From positions 1-64,000 of the forward strand of contig CAJTGF010000012.1 in NCBI GenBank assembly GCA_910575585.1: a stretch of 64,000 nt of DNA. Direction: 5' to 3'. This document shows, one piece after another, positions 26,063 to 35,138 of this stretch; positions within the stretch are counted from its first letter, which is position 1; the number at the start of each line of letters is the position of its first letter. The position numbers were made by a program, and so were the translations under genes. Origin of the DNA: Clostridiaceae bacterium. Its GTDB lineage: Bacteria > Bacillota > Clostridia > Lachnospirales > Lachnospiraceae. The notes beneath the pieces were generated by a model. The model searched no databases and was not told where the DNA came from. It worked only from the letters and a program-made list of their open reading frames with translations.

Positions 26063-26980
26063 TCACAGCACCCGGTTAATGTCAGCCACCATGTCTGCCA
26101 CCGCCTGTCTGGATGCCTCACCGAAGTGTTCGGCTCCAAATGCCGCGTACTTTTCCTGCTTATAAGCCGCAATGATGCCCCTGGAAGAATTGACAATAGC
26201 CCCAAGCCCGTCCTGGTTAAAACAGGGCTTCAGATCTTCGGCAGTCCCTCCCTGAGCCCCGTAGCCCGGTACCAGGAAGTAGGTCTTTGGCATCAGCTTC
26301 CGAAGGATCCGGCTCATCTCCGGGTAAGTGGCTCCCACTACGGCGCCTACATTGCTGTAATCACCGTCCATGGACGCATTTCCCCACTCCACCACCTTCT
26401 CGGCTACCAGCTCATACAGCGGCCTGCCGTCAATCAGCTTATCCTGAAATTCGCCGCTGGAGGGGTTGGATGTCTTTACCAGGACAAAAAGACCTTTGTC
26501 CTCCTGATTGCACACATCCACAAAAGGCTTAACCCCGTCGGTGCCAAAATACGGGTTCACGGTCATAAAATCGGCTCCAAGGCCGGACAAAGCCCGGCTC
26601 CCCACCTGCACATGGCCCAGATGGCCTGTGGCGTAGGCGGCAGAGGTGGATCCGATGTCGCCTCTCTTCACGTCCCCGATGACAATCAGCCCTTTCTGGC
26701 GGCAGTAATCCACCGTCCGCTTATACACGGAAAGCCCCTCTATGCCGAACTGCTCGTACATGGCGATCTGAGGCTTTACGGCCGGGATCAGGTCATAGGT
26801 ATGGTCAATGATCTCCTTGTTAAACTGCCACACGGCTTCTGCCGCCCCCTCAAGGGTCTCCCCATGGTCGTTCAGCGCTTTCTTGGTAATGTGCTCCGGG
26901 ATGTAGCTTAACATGGGGTCCAGTCCCACGCACACAGGCGCCTTGGTCTTCTGGATCTTCTCAATCAATTGACTTATCAT
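26063..26980 (-). CDS. pyrF: Orotidine 5'-phosphate decarboxylase, PyrF subfamily 2
   Basis: A 305-residue decarboxylase of the longer bacterial subfamily (TIGR02127-like). The start region reads APVCVGLDPMLSYIP and the catalytic lysine/aspartate array is DVKRGDIGSTSAAYA (about 94-108). It converts OMP to UMP, the last step of de novo UMP synthesis. GGAGG precedes ATG codons at 26983 and 26980; the second has better spacing. The frame continues 47 codons upstream but those residues look non-coding. First gene of the pyrF-pyrK-pyrD unit; pyrE is not in the window. Confidence 0.95.
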   Translation of the reverse strand: MISQLIEKIQKTKAPVCVGLDPMLSYIPEHITKKALNDHGETLEGAAEAVWQFNKEIIDHTYDLIPAVKPQIAMYEQFGIEGLSVYKRTVDYCRQKGLIVIGDVKRGDIGSTSAAYATGHLGHVQVGSRALSGLGADFMTVNPYFGTDGVKPFVDVCNQEDKGLFVLVKTSNPSSGEFQDKLIDGRPLYELVAEKVVEWGNASMDGDYSNVGAVVGATYPEMSRILRKLMPKTYFLVPGYGAQGGTAEDLKPCFNQDGLGAIVNSSRGIIAAYKQEKYAAFGAEHFGEASRQAVADMVADINRVL

Positions 26981-27283
26981 CATGTCCTCCTTTGCGCCGG
27001 TCCTTTTCGGCGGATCCGGCCTGTTATTTTTCTTCCTGAAGCGGCATCCCTGAAACCGCCGCGTTTTTATATCTTCTCTATTGTAATAGAAAATCCCAAG
27101 GGTGTAAAGTGTTTCTTGGAGCAACTGTTGTGATGCGGATTCATGGTTTTTGTGGTATAATGTTTAAGGAAAAGACCCTGGGCCCGCCCCGCCTTTAATG
27201 GCTGGCGGGGCGCTGTATTCGTGCCTTGTGAGACAAAACTATACTAAAAATGATATAAGGGGTTTGGGAACGATTTTTTGCGT
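26981..27283. other. Intergenic region between pyrF and repeat A3
   Basis: About 300 bases without a gene. A TATAAT (27156-27161) on the plus strand is followed by a GC-rich hairpin (GCCCCGCC 27186-27193 with GGCGGGGC 27204-27211). No good -35 was found, and no PyrR-type attenuator with anti-terminator pairing could be drawn by eye on the pyrF side. Confidence 0.35.
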
Positions 27284-27996
27284 GAGATGGGAAAATAGTT
27301 TAATTGCTGGATTGTTGAGCGAGCAATGGGCGGGGATTGTGGCGGAGCCCGGGAGGGAAGGCAGGCTGTGTGCCGGGCGGGTTCAGATATGCCAGACATT
27401 TCGATGAGCCCAAAACGGGAACCAGGAGGGGTTAGTCCCTCCTGGTTCCCTGGTCTCATCTTCATGGCATAGATTCACCCGCCCGGCACACAGCCTGCCT
27501 TCCCTCCCGGGCAAAAGCAGAATTCGCTGGCCGGGATTTGCTCACTTAAGGTGATTTCGATAGGGAACGCTGTTTCGACTCTGTAGTGAAAAGATAACTG
27601 CTTTGGCGGCAGATCTTTCAGGTTTGCAGCAACATCGCCTTAACCTTACTCAACAATATACCTGACGCCGTAAAAAGAAGCTATTTTTTCGCTGCAAAGT
27701 CGAAACAGCGTCCCCTACCGAAACCACCTTAAGTGAGCAAACCTTAGCCAGCGAATTCTGGTTTTGCCAGTCAGAGGAGAGCTGTCCCGTCCGGGTGAAT
27801 CTATGCCATGGAGATGAGACCAAGAAAACAGGAGGGCCTCACCCCGAGTGTTTTCCGCTTTAGGCTCATCGGAATGTTTGGCATATCTGAACCCGGACGG
27901 GACAGCTCTCCTCTGACTGGCCTCACGACAATCCCCGCCCCTACTTTGCTCACTCAACTAAACAGCAATATGACAAAATAAAAGCTCCATTTTAAT
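27284..27996 (-). repeat. Large palindromic repeat family A, copy 3 (complete)
   Basis: A complete element of about 0.71 kb, inverted relative to copy 2. Left hairpin: a perfect 36-base stem (27347-27382 with 27477-27512) and an apical perfect 14-base stem (27417-27430 with 27437-27450). Right hairpin: a perfect 30-base stem (27767-27796 with 27891-27920). Between them is a 43-base inner inverted repeat (27537-27579 with 27699-27741) with three differences, and a spacer of about 120 bases. All three differences become G-U pairs if the minus strand is the RNA. No convincing protein gene. It lies between pyrF and an acetyltransferase gene. Confidence 0.9.
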
Positions 27997-28088
27997 TCGA
28001 ACTAATACAGCGGTACAATACACCAGAGACAGACACATCTAAGCATATCCGGGGACACCACTATAAAAACAGACAGGAGTTTAACGCC

Positions 28089-28853
28089 ATGAACCTGATC
28101 CACACCACAAAACCATCAAAAATCCAGAAAGCACACATGACAAACCTTGTGAATACCTGCAAAGCCGCGGAGCCCCTATCCCTCTCCGCCCCTGTGGAGG
28201 ACGACTTGGGATATGATATCCTTCTCCTCTATGAGGATGGGGATCAGGGGTCTTTGGCCGCCATGTCCTTTCTCTTTTTCCCCCAGGAAGGACCTTGCGA
28301 GTGCTGTGTGTTCGTAGACCCGAAAAAACGCCGCAGAGGCCATTTCTCCTTACTGCTGGACAAGACTCTGGACCTTGTGGACGCATACGAAAAGGCCAAA
28401 AAGACTTCGGTGGACTTCTGCTTCCTGGCCGATGAGCGGACGCCCTCGGCCATGGCCGCCCTTACGGCCATTGGCGCCAAATACTGGTACTCCGAGCACC
28501 GGATGGAGCGGCCCCTGACTTCAAAGGACAAACAGTTCTCCTTATGTTCCCTGACCATTGAAACAGACAGCCAGGATCCTAACCTTTACTGCGCCATGCA
28601 AGAGGGCCGGATCATAGGGACCTGCGCCATTCTCCCATGGAACAGCCAGATCTATCTGTACGCCTTCCAGATCCATGAGGCGTACCGGGGACAGGGCCTG
28701 GGACAGGAGTTTCTCCTTGGCATGTTAAGCATTTTGGCGGACATGGGGACCCAGGTGACCATCCAGGTATCGGGCCAGAACTACATTGCCAGAAATCTGT
28801 ACAAAAAGACAGGGTTCCGAACTACGGAATCCCTGTCCTATTATCTGTATTAA
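28089..28853 (+). CDS. GNAT family N-acetyltransferase
   Basis: A 254-residue protein with two GNAT-like halves. The first half contains CCVFVDPKKRRRGHFSLLLD (about 75-94), a degenerate acetyl-CoA loop; the second has the clear motif EAYRGQGLGQEFLLGML (about 197-213) and the terminal NYIARNLYKKTGFRTTESL. Tandem GNAT architecture with one or both sites active is known in this superfamily; substrate unknown. AGGAG lies upstream of the ATG. The gene is convergent with, and overlaps by four bases, the alarmone synthetase gene. Confidence 0.85.
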   Translation: MNLIHTTKPSKIQKAHMTNLVNTCKAAEPLSLSAPVEDDLGYDILLLYEDGDQGSLAAMSFLFFPQEGPCECCVFVDPKKRRRGHFSLLLDKTLDLVDAYEKAKKTSVDFCFLADERTPSAMAALTAIGAKYWYSEHRMERPLTSKDKQFSLCSLTIETDSQDPNLYCAMQEGRIIGTCAILPWNSQIYLYAFQIHEAYRGQGLGQEFLLGMLSILADMGTQVTIQVSGQNYIARNLYKKTGFRTTESLSYYLY

Positions 28854-29560
28854 TCCCGCTTCACCTGGATGCCCTGGGACTCGATGCTCTGGCGGATGGA
28901 AAGCATCTTTTCATCCGTCTGGGCAATGACATCCGCGCACAGCTTCAGCTCCCGGCTTATTTCCTCCGAATCAATAAGGGGTTTTTTATATTTCAGCTGA
29001 TGGTCCAAACTGGCCCAGAAATCCATGGCAATGGTGCGGATCTGCACCTCCACCCGCATCATCCGCTTCTCGTCGGAAAAAAACACGGGGATCTCCACGA
29101 TCATGTGGTAGCTCCGATACCCGTTGTCTTTCGGATTCATAATATAGTCCTTGATGGCAATGACCCGGATATCATCCTGGCGCATCAGCATCTCCGCCAC
29201 CTGGTAGATATCGTCCACAAAGGAACAGATAACCCTGACTCCCGCAATATCGTCCAAATGGTTGATCATGGACTCCACGGACAGCTCTAAGTTTCTCCTT
29301 CTTAGCTTCTCCACAATGCTGATCGGCTTTTTTACTCTGGACTTGATCATCTCAATGGGATTTCTCTGGTTCCGCACCGAAAGCTCGTCGTTGAGCACTT
29401 CCAGCTTGGTCTTTACCTCGCGGATGGCGCAGGTATACATCATCATGGCTTCCTGAAACTGGTGGGCCTGGACCAGAAAGTTGTCCGGCACCTGAACCAG
29501 GTGGGGGACGCTTACAATGGACTGCACCAGTTCGCTGTTGGGGTTCATATTAATCCTCAT
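28850..29560 (-). CDS. Small alarmone synthetase (RelA/SpoT synthetase domain, RelQ-like)
   Basis: A 236-residue single-domain (p)ppGpp synthetase with no hydrolase or TGS/ACT domains. Motifs: RVKKPISIVEKLRRR (about 74-88), DDIAGVRVICSFVDD (about 102-116), the catalytic NPKDNGYRSYHMIVE (about 142-156) and VEVQIRTIAMDFWASL (about 170-185). It transfers pyrophosphate from ATP to GDP or GTP and is usually controlled at the level of transcription. The 236-residue length fits RelQ/YjbM-type enzymes. No partner toxin or hydrolase lies beside it. Confidence 0.92.
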   Translation of the reverse strand: MRINMNPNSELVQSIVSVPHLVQVPDNFLVQAHQFQEAMMMYTCAIREVKTKLEVLNDELSVRNQRNPIEMIKSRVKKPISIVEKLRRRNLELSVESMINHLDDIAGVRVICSFVDDIYQVAEMLMRQDDIRVIAIKDYIMNPKDNGYRSYHMIVEIPVFFSDEKRMMRVEVQIRTIAMDFWASLDHQLKYKKPLIDSEEISRELKLCADVIAQTDEKMLSIRQSIESQGIQVKRD

Positions 29561-29594
29561 GGCCGCACCTCTGTCTCACATCCGCAAGCGCCCA

Positions 29595-30458
29595 TCAGGC
29601 GCCCGCATTCATCCGGGCCGCCTTCTCGGCCGCCTCGTCAAGCCAATCCTCCTCCAGATACTCCACGGTCCCCTCATCCACCATCCTGGCGATCTTAGGA
29701 TCAATGGGGATCCTGGCCAGCACCGGGATCTTGTACTCCTCGGCCACCTGGTCGATGCGGCTCTCCCCAAACACGGAGATCTTCTTTCCGCAGTCGGGAC
29801 ACGCAAGATAGCTCATATTCTCCACAATGCCCAGAATGGGGATATCCATCTTCTTTGCCATATTCACCGCCTTGCCCACGATCATGGACACCAGCTCCTG
29901 GGGGGATGTGACGATGATGATGCCGTCCACAGGAAGGGACTGGAACACGGTCAGAGGCACATCCCCGGTCCCCGGCGGCATATCCACAAACATAAAGTCA
30001 ATATCCTTCCACAGCGTCTCGCTCCAGAACTGCTTCACCGCCCCCGCGATCACAGGCCCTCTCCAGATCACCGGATCCCTCTCGTCGTCAAGGAGCAGGT
30101 TGGCGGAAATGAGCTGGATGCCTGTGCTTGTGGTGGCCGGGACCATCAGCTTCTCGTCCGTCAAACCGATATCGCCGCTTATGCCAAATGCCTTGGGGAT
30201 GGAGGGCCCCGTGATATCGGCGTCAAGGATGGCTGTTTTGTATCCCTTGCCGTTCATCTTCACCGCCATCATGGAAGTCACCAGGGATTTCCCCACCCCG
30301 CCTTTTCCACTGACAATGCCGATGACCTTTTTCACGGAACTTAAGGGATGGAGAGCCTCCAGAAAGCTTTCCTGTTCCTGGGTCCTGCTGCTGCAGTTCT
30401 CCCCGCAGGTGCTGCAGTTGTGAGTGCAGTTTTCAATCTCATTTTCATTCGCGCTCAT
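29595..30458 (-). CDS. Mrp/NBP35-type iron-sulfur carrier ATPase
   Basis: A 287-residue P-loop ATPase of the Mrp/ApbC/Nbp35 group that carries and delivers Fe-S clusters. The deviant Walker A motif is GKGGVGKS (about 48-55), with VDMPPGTGD as switch segment. The N terminus is cysteine-rich (CTHNCSTCGENC), as in Nbp35-like proteins, and the C-terminal CPDCGKK gives the C-x2-C pair that bridges a cluster between subunits. ATG at 30458 follows GAGGAGG by 12 bases; a longer frame has no site. Monocistronic by position. Confidence 0.91.
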   Translation of the reverse strand: MSANENEIENCTHNCSTCGENCSSRTQEQESFLEALHPLSSVKKVIGIVSGKGGVGKSLVTSMMAVKMNGKGYKTAILDADITGPSIPKAFGISGDIGLTDEKLMVPATTSTGIQLISANLLLDDERDPVIWRGPVIAGAVKQFWSETLWKDIDFMFVDMPPGTGDVPLTVFQSLPVDGIIIVTSPQELVSMIVGKAVNMAKKMDIPILGIVENMSYLACPDCGKKISVFGESRIDQVAEEYKIPVLARIPIDPKIARMVDEGTVEYLEEDWLDEAAEKAARMNAGA

Positions 30459-30721
30459 ATTGTCTGTAAACCTCCTCAATCTCAAATGTCATAACTTGTA
30501 ATATCTCTATTATAGATTACTTTTGTTAAAAAGTCTATATACATGGAAAAATCTCCGGCTCTGGAGTTCCATCTGGGTTACGCTGCCCGCAGCCTTCTGT
30601 GAACGTAACCGCATATGCCCGTTTAAAACCGCCTGGGGCCATGGGGCATCTGCTTTGGCCCTATAACGATACTGATCCATGACAGAGCGGAAAAGCGGCC
30701 GGTCATGGCGCATGCGGGAAT

Positions 30722-31279
30722 CTACGCTGACCTGCGGATCAGCCGGATGATCCCGGTCTGCTCCATGGCAACGGTCATAGTGTAGAACAGGAACGTATTG
30801 ACCGGCAGCATGGCGAGATTTTTGACGACCCGCATGGGCAGCAGCGCGAAAAACCCTTTCCCGTACATCATATCCAGCCATAAAGTCCCCAGGAACATGT
30901 TGCACACCACGGACACCGTCAGCTCTGCCGCCAAAACCCGGACAATGGTTATCTTCTTCTTGTAAAAGAAACATCCGTAGATCCCCCCTGCCGCCATGGC
31001 CCCCAGGGTCCATCCGGGGAAAAACGCCCCGGTAGGCTTGATGATATATTTCAGGATGTCCAAAGCCCCTCCGTAAAAACACCCTACTGCCGGTCCGAAC
31101 AGATAGTACACGAACTGATTGGCAATGCTGGAAAACCCGATCTTGATAAAATCACCGATCTGCACGGTCAAAGACCCCAGCAAAATGCCTATGGCCCCAA
31201 ACATGGCCATGGTGGTAATGGTCCCCACCTTTTTCAGCTCACCGTAAGAATCCTGAAACAAAGTTGCCAATTTTTTCAT
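30722..31279 (-). CDS. folT: Folate ECF transporter S component FolT
   Basis: A 185-residue integral membrane protein with about six hydrophobic segments, of the folate-specific ECF transporter S-component family. Typical features are GDFIKIGFSSIANQFVYYLFGP (about 41-62) and the C-terminal NTFLFYTMTVAM region. S components bind the vitamin and use shared EcfA/EcfA'/EcfT energy-coupling proteins, which are not in this window. Assignment to folate is supported by a tetrahydrofolate-type riboswitch in the leader. Strong ribosome-binding site AAAGGAGG. Confidence 0.9.
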   Translation of the reverse strand: MKKLATLFQDSYGELKKVGTITTMAMFGAIGILLGSLTVQIGDFIKIGFSSIANQFVYYLFGPAVGCFYGGALDILKYIIKPTGAFFPGWTLGAMAAGGIYGCFFYKKKITIVRVLAAELTVSVVCNMFLGTLWLDMMYGKGFFALLPMRVVKNLAMLPVNTFLFYTMTVAMEQTGIIRLIRRSA

Positions 31280-31330
31280 AAAAAAATTACCTCCTTTGCA
31301 GACCTCTTACTACAACAGGAGATAATCCTA

Positions 31331-31437
31331 TCTTCCATTGCAGCGGGATGCGGCCTGCGCACCGCAAGAATCCTCCTTTTCGTCCGGCTGGCAACTCCCC
31401 GTCCAGCCGGCACTTAACGCGCGCGGGCCTACTCTGC
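31331..31437 (-). promoter_or_regulatory. Tetrahydrofolate (THF) riboswitch
   Basis: On the minus strand the leader reads AGAGTAG, then GCGCGTTAAGTG, a variable GC stem (CCGGCTGG / CCAGCCGG) around a CGGGGAGTTG loop, then ACGAA and GCGGTG, closing in GCATCCCGCT. Order and core motifs match the THF riboswitch class, which controls folT and folate genes in Firmicutes. Placed 50-160 bases before the folT start; the region between contains a possible expression platform with the AGGAGG. Confidence 0.85.
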
Positions 31438-31656
31438 TTTTCTGTATTTTATTTTTTTGTCGCCCTTTTATGGTATCTTGATGGATGATATCGGTAGGGC
31501 TGGTTCCTGTATTAGGATATCATATCTTTGGCAAAATGCAAGTATTTTTGTAAGTTCTGTGTTCATTTGCGTTCATTTGCATATATTCCTTTTATACGCA
31601 TGCCACAGTGAAACACCATTCTCCCTAAGGTTCTCTCCAATCCATAAACAGATTTC

Positions 31657-32517
31657 TTACCAGGATCGAATCATATCAACCGGAAGTTCCAGAATCTCAG
31701 CAATCTCATCAAAAGTACTTCCCCGCTTTAGCATATTAGCTGCGGTTTTCTTTGCTTGTTTCATGCGGCCTTCCTCGCGGCCTTCTTCACGACCTTCTTC
31801 TCGGATCATCTGCATAGTCTTTGCTTCATTATATTCTGTGATGCACAAGTCTTTTACCTCCGCCCTGTGTCCAATCAAAAACTCCTGGATCTCAAAATTC
31901 TCCGGCATATCCCGAACTGCCTTGTCTACCGCGTCTTCAATTCCCATATATCGCTGGTTTTCCCGAATCTGATCAATCAGCCACGCATATTCTTCTAATG
32001 GTCTGCAGGAAGACATCAAGCTTTTGTTCTTTCCATAGTTGATATTGACTATACGAACCCTTGCCTCAATATCCGCCTCCAACTGGTTTTCCTCATGAAT
32101 AAACGCATCGCTCAGCCTTAAAATCTGGTCATCCTCCCCCTCTGTTCCATTATAAAACGCCACCAATTTCGGGATGGGGAGACGTGCCAGCTTTTTCCCG
32201 TAAATATTTAGCTTTTTCTGCTGAATATATTTATCATACAGCTTCGCCGCATACATCAGCTGACGCACTGGCATGTTCGGGTTGTAACTGCTCTGCTGTT
32301 CATAAACATTCATGACATGGCAAAGGATAAAGGAAATGTCATTCTTCATCCCCATGTAAACGGCGTCCTCTATGGTCGAAAACTCAATGCTGTCCGGATC
32401 CGTATATTGGGTATTGTTTACCGCATTATATAGGCTCAATGTTCATGCCTTATTCCCCCTCTCGCCAAACAGGAACGTGAATAAGCGGTCTTTATGGTTT
32501 CTGTTTACTGCTGCCAT
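31657..32517 (-). pseudogene. Rpn-family (PD-(D/E)XK) nuclease, interrupted by one TGA
   Basis: The full frame starts at ATG 32517 and encodes the typical opening (NRNHKDRLFTFLFGE, ending NKA), then an in-frame TGA at 32445-32443 stands where a tryptophan codon (TGG) is expected before TLSLYNAVNNTQYTD. The rest, about 260 residues, is open to 31657. Hallmarks are the YAAKLYDKYIQQ, RLPIPKLVAFYNG and EEGREEGREEGR segments and a C-terminal helix pair (NMLKRGSTFDEIAEILELP) shared with Rpn/DUF4351-type nucleases linked to recombination and horizontal transfer. A restart at the TTG at 32439 could still yield a shortened protein. Confidence 0.78.
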
Positions 32518-32618
32518 CCTAAAGCACTCACTCCTTTCCCAACTGACCAGAACACGCCGAAATCGTTTTTTACATTGACATTATAACCGAAATTATAGTA
32601 AAAGATTTTTTTTGTTGA

Positions 32619-32782
32619 TTAGAGCGTGTTTGAAAATTACTTTCCATCAGATGTGTGCCCCAGTTTGTGGAAGATTTAACCCCAATGAGGAAGGCGTAGT
32701 GGGCTGCGTTGGCCGAATGAGGGGCAAATATACCGCAAAGTGAGGAGTGCATTTGATGGGATGAATTTTCAAACATGCTCTA
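32619..32782. repeat. MITE-like inverted-repeat element, family C
   Basis: About 164 bases bounded by TAGAGCGTGTTTGAAAATT (32620-32638) and its complement with one difference (32764-32782). The interior contains GTTGGCCGAATGAGGG, also found in reverse at about 35195-35215. No ORF. It lies between two degraded Rpn genes and touches the end of the second. Confidence 0.7.
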
Positions 32783-33250
32783 GACTAACGGGCTGGCTTC
32801 CTCGCTCCAAGAGCGGATCATCTCTATTGGAAGTTCCAAGATCTCTGCCACTTCATTTAAGGATGATCCTCGCTTTAGCATATTGGATGCCGTTTTCTTT
32901 GCCTGTCTAATACGCCCTTCTTCACGGCCTTCCTGCCTTTTCTCGTATCCAAACTGTTCCACTGCTTTTTCCTGATCGAAAATGCCATCATGATGCTCAC
33001 AACCTCCTTTTCACGACCTGACAGATACTCTTTTAACACTCCCCTATCCTTACAAATATGGATTGTCTCCCAAATAGCTTTCCTGGTCCTTCCATGGAGC
33101 TCTGACTGCTGCTGGTATACTCTGGTGAAATTTACATATTGACTGATAATGTCATCTTCCCCATCTCCATAGAGCATCTTTACTTTGATGTCCAGGCTTC
33201 CTGCATTTAAGCCTCCTGTTTTCTTGTTGTACGAAATACGCCCTTCTCAT
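32780..33250 (-). pseudogene. Second Rpn-family nuclease, frameshifted and truncated
   Basis: Two overlapping frames together make a C-terminal Rpn fragment: ISYNKKTGGLNAGSLDIKVK and DDIISQYVNFTRVYQQQSEL in one frame up to EVVSIMMAF, then, after a frameshift near 32980, DQEKAVEQFGYEKRQEGREE and the terminal QAKKTASNMLKRGSSLNEVA. The N-terminal nuclease half is missing. The final 55 residues closely resemble the C terminus of the pseudogene at 31657-32517, so they are paralogues. Confidence 0.75.
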
Positions 33251-33356
33251 CCATAGTTTCTTTTTTTCTATTATAGTGGAAAAACAATCAGAAAGCAATA
33301 TTTTTTCCGCAAAGAAGACTGCTTACTGATCAAGAGTCATATCCCCACATTCCCCC

Positions 33357-34166
33357 TCAATACTCATACAAAAGCCTCCTCTTCTCCAGATACCGCAGCG
33401 CCCAGTAAGGATCCACGCTCATCTCCTCATAATGGTCTGTCCTCAAATACATCCCCAGATGAAGATGCACGTCAAAATTCCCCACCGTCCCCTCCACTGC
33501 CGAATACCCGGAATCCCCCATAAATCCCAAAAGCTCCCCCGCCCGCACCGTATCCCCCTCCTGCCACTGCCTGGCATAATCATACAAGTGAGCGTAATAA
33601 ATATACAGCCCCAAAGGCGCCCGGATCCCGATGCGCCAGCCGCCCTGTTCCAGCCAGCCCACCTTTTCCACCACCCCGTCCGTCATGCTGACCACAGGAT
33701 AAAAGCCACGCCCCCGTTCCATGCCCATAATATCACAGCCCTCATGACCCCTTTCGCCGCCGTAAGTCCTTCTGTCCATCCAGCTGTCCTCATAGATCAC
33801 GTCCGGCGTCTCAACTTTGCTGCTTTTGGGTATGGGAAAATATTTCAGATCCCCAAACACGGTCTCGTAGGCGCGGCAAAGCTTCCGGTACTCCGCGGGC
33901 CTTCTCCTTTCAATGGCCGGATCCTCCTCAAACGCATCCTTTTGTCCAAGATCCGTCAGATCATACTCCCACTGGATCATCATGGAAGTCAGGGCGCCCA
34001 TGTCAAGGTCGTCCTTGGCTGCCCCATTCTCCCCCAATCTCATGGCCCGGAAGCCGTCGCTTTCCCAGGTATAGGCATCCAGCTGGTAGAAATCCGGATT
34101 CTCCACCAGATATCCGGTCATGATCACCTGAAAGACTGCCAGAAGGATCAGCAAAACCACCTGCAT
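33357..34166 (-). CDS. M23 family metallopeptidase, membrane-anchored
   Basis: A 269-residue protein with an N-terminal hydrophobic helix (about 1-19, signal anchor) and a C-terminal LytM/peptidase M23 domain. The zinc ligands are seen as GHEGCDIMG (H and D, about 143-151) and VHLHLGMY (H-x-H, about 238-245), so the site is complete. M23 enzymes cleave peptidoglycan cross-bridges; the middle segment (DLTDLGQKDAFEED) is an extracytoplasmic linker. ATG at 34166 follows AGGGAGAAC; the longer frame from 34187 is less likely. It is divergent from the YlbJ-like gene. Confidence 0.87.
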   Translation of the reverse strand: MQVVLLILLAVFQVIMTGYLVENPDFYQLDAYTWESDGFRAMRLGENGAAKDDLDMGALTSMMIQWEYDLTDLGQKDAFEEDPAIERRRPAEYRKLCRAYETVFGDLKYFPIPKSSKVETPDVIYEDSWMDRRTYGGERGHEGCDIMGMERGRGFYPVVSMTDGVVEKVGWLEQGGWRIGIRAPLGLYIYYAHLYDYARQWQEGDTVRAGELLGFMGDSGYSAVEGTVGNFDVHLHLGMYLRTDHYEEMSVDPYWALRYLEKRRLLYEY

Positions 34167-34218
34167 ATCCCGTTCTCCCTCTCTCATATAGTGTACAAAA
34201 CATCTTATTCCGGTGATT

Positions 34219-35133
34219 ATGAAAAAATCCTTCCTGCCGGCAATGGCAATTATGATCTTATTCCTTCTGCTGACCCATCCGGCCCTGTCCCTGGAAGGGG
34301 CCAGAAACGGCCTGCTTTTGTGGTATCAGACCGTGCTCCCCACGTTGCTCCCCTTTATGATCTGTTCCAATGTGATCGTGTCTTTAGACGGCATCCGTCT
34401 CATGACCGCCCCTGTGCGTCCTGTTCTTAGGAAATGCTTTTACCTGTCCGAAAACGGCTCTTATGTATTTCTGTCCGGCCTTCTGTGCGGCTATCCCATG
34501 GGAGCCAAAACCTGCAGCGAGTTCGTAAGCCAGGAAAAGCTTTCCCCCAGGGAAGGACAGTACCTTTTATCCATCTGCAACCATCCAAGCCCCATGTTCC
34601 TTTTAGGCTACGCCGCCGCCCTGATGGACCCTTCCATTCCGGCGTCTTTGCTGATGCTTGCCGTCTATCTGCCTGTGATCCCTCTGGCTTTTTTGGCCCG
34701 GTCCCTGTACCGCATCCAGGCATCTTCCCGGTTTCGGGTACAAAAAACACAGCCTTGCCATAACTTCGACGATTCCATGATGAAGTCCTTTGAAGTCATG
34801 ATAAAGATCGGAGGATATCTTATGCTATTTTCCATTCTGGCCCGATTTATCGGGCAGCTTTCCTTCCTTCCGTCCAAGACACAGGCCATGCTTTTGGGCG
34901 CAGTGGAGATCACCACCGGCATACAGGCCGTCACCCACACATTCACCGGCCCCATCCAGGGAATGCTTGTGTGCGTTACGGCTGTATTCGGCGGCATCTG
35001 CGGGCTGTTCCAGACAAAAAGCGTGGTGACAGACCACCGCTTGTCCCTGGCCCACTATATTCTGTGGAAACTGCTCCACGGGTTTCTCTCCGCGGCTGCT
35101 TTCCTGGCGCTGACGCCGTATTTTATGCCGTGA
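34219..35133 (+). CDS. YlbJ-like nucleoside-recognition (Gate) domain membrane protein
   Basis: A 304-residue polytopic membrane protein, with about six or seven hydrophobic segments. It has the Gate-domain signature YQTVLPTLLPFMICSNVIVS (about 36-55) and SGLLCGYPMGAKTCSEF (about 92-108), followed by SICNHPSPMFLLGY. Closest to the sporulation membrane protein YlbJ of Firmicutes, but shorter than the typical 400 residues. In Bacillus ylbJ lies near coaD (ylbI) and rsmD (ylbH), which are also close here, supporting the assignment. ATG at 34219 is preceded two codons earlier by a GTG. Confidence 0.75.
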   Translation: MKKSFLPAMAIMILFLLLTHPALSLEGARNGLLLWYQTVLPTLLPFMICSNVIVSLDGIRLMTAPVRPVLRKCFYLSENGSYVFLSGLLCGYPMGAKTCSEFVSQEKLSPREGQYLLSICNHPSPMFLLGYAAALMDPSIPASLLMLAVYLPVIPLAFLARSLYRIQASSRFRVQKTQPCHNFDDSMMKSFEVMIKIGGYLMLFSILARFIGQLSFLPSKTQAMLLGAVEITTGIQAVTHTFTGPIQGMLVCVTAVFGGICGLFQTKSVVTDHRLSLAHYILWKLLHGFLSAAAFLALTPYFMP

Positions 35134-35138
35134 CCTTA

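Noticed and set aside
26981-27283. PyrR attenuator for the pyr genes
   Set aside because: No anti-terminator/terminator pair or PyrR-binding loop could be drawn upstream of pyrF.
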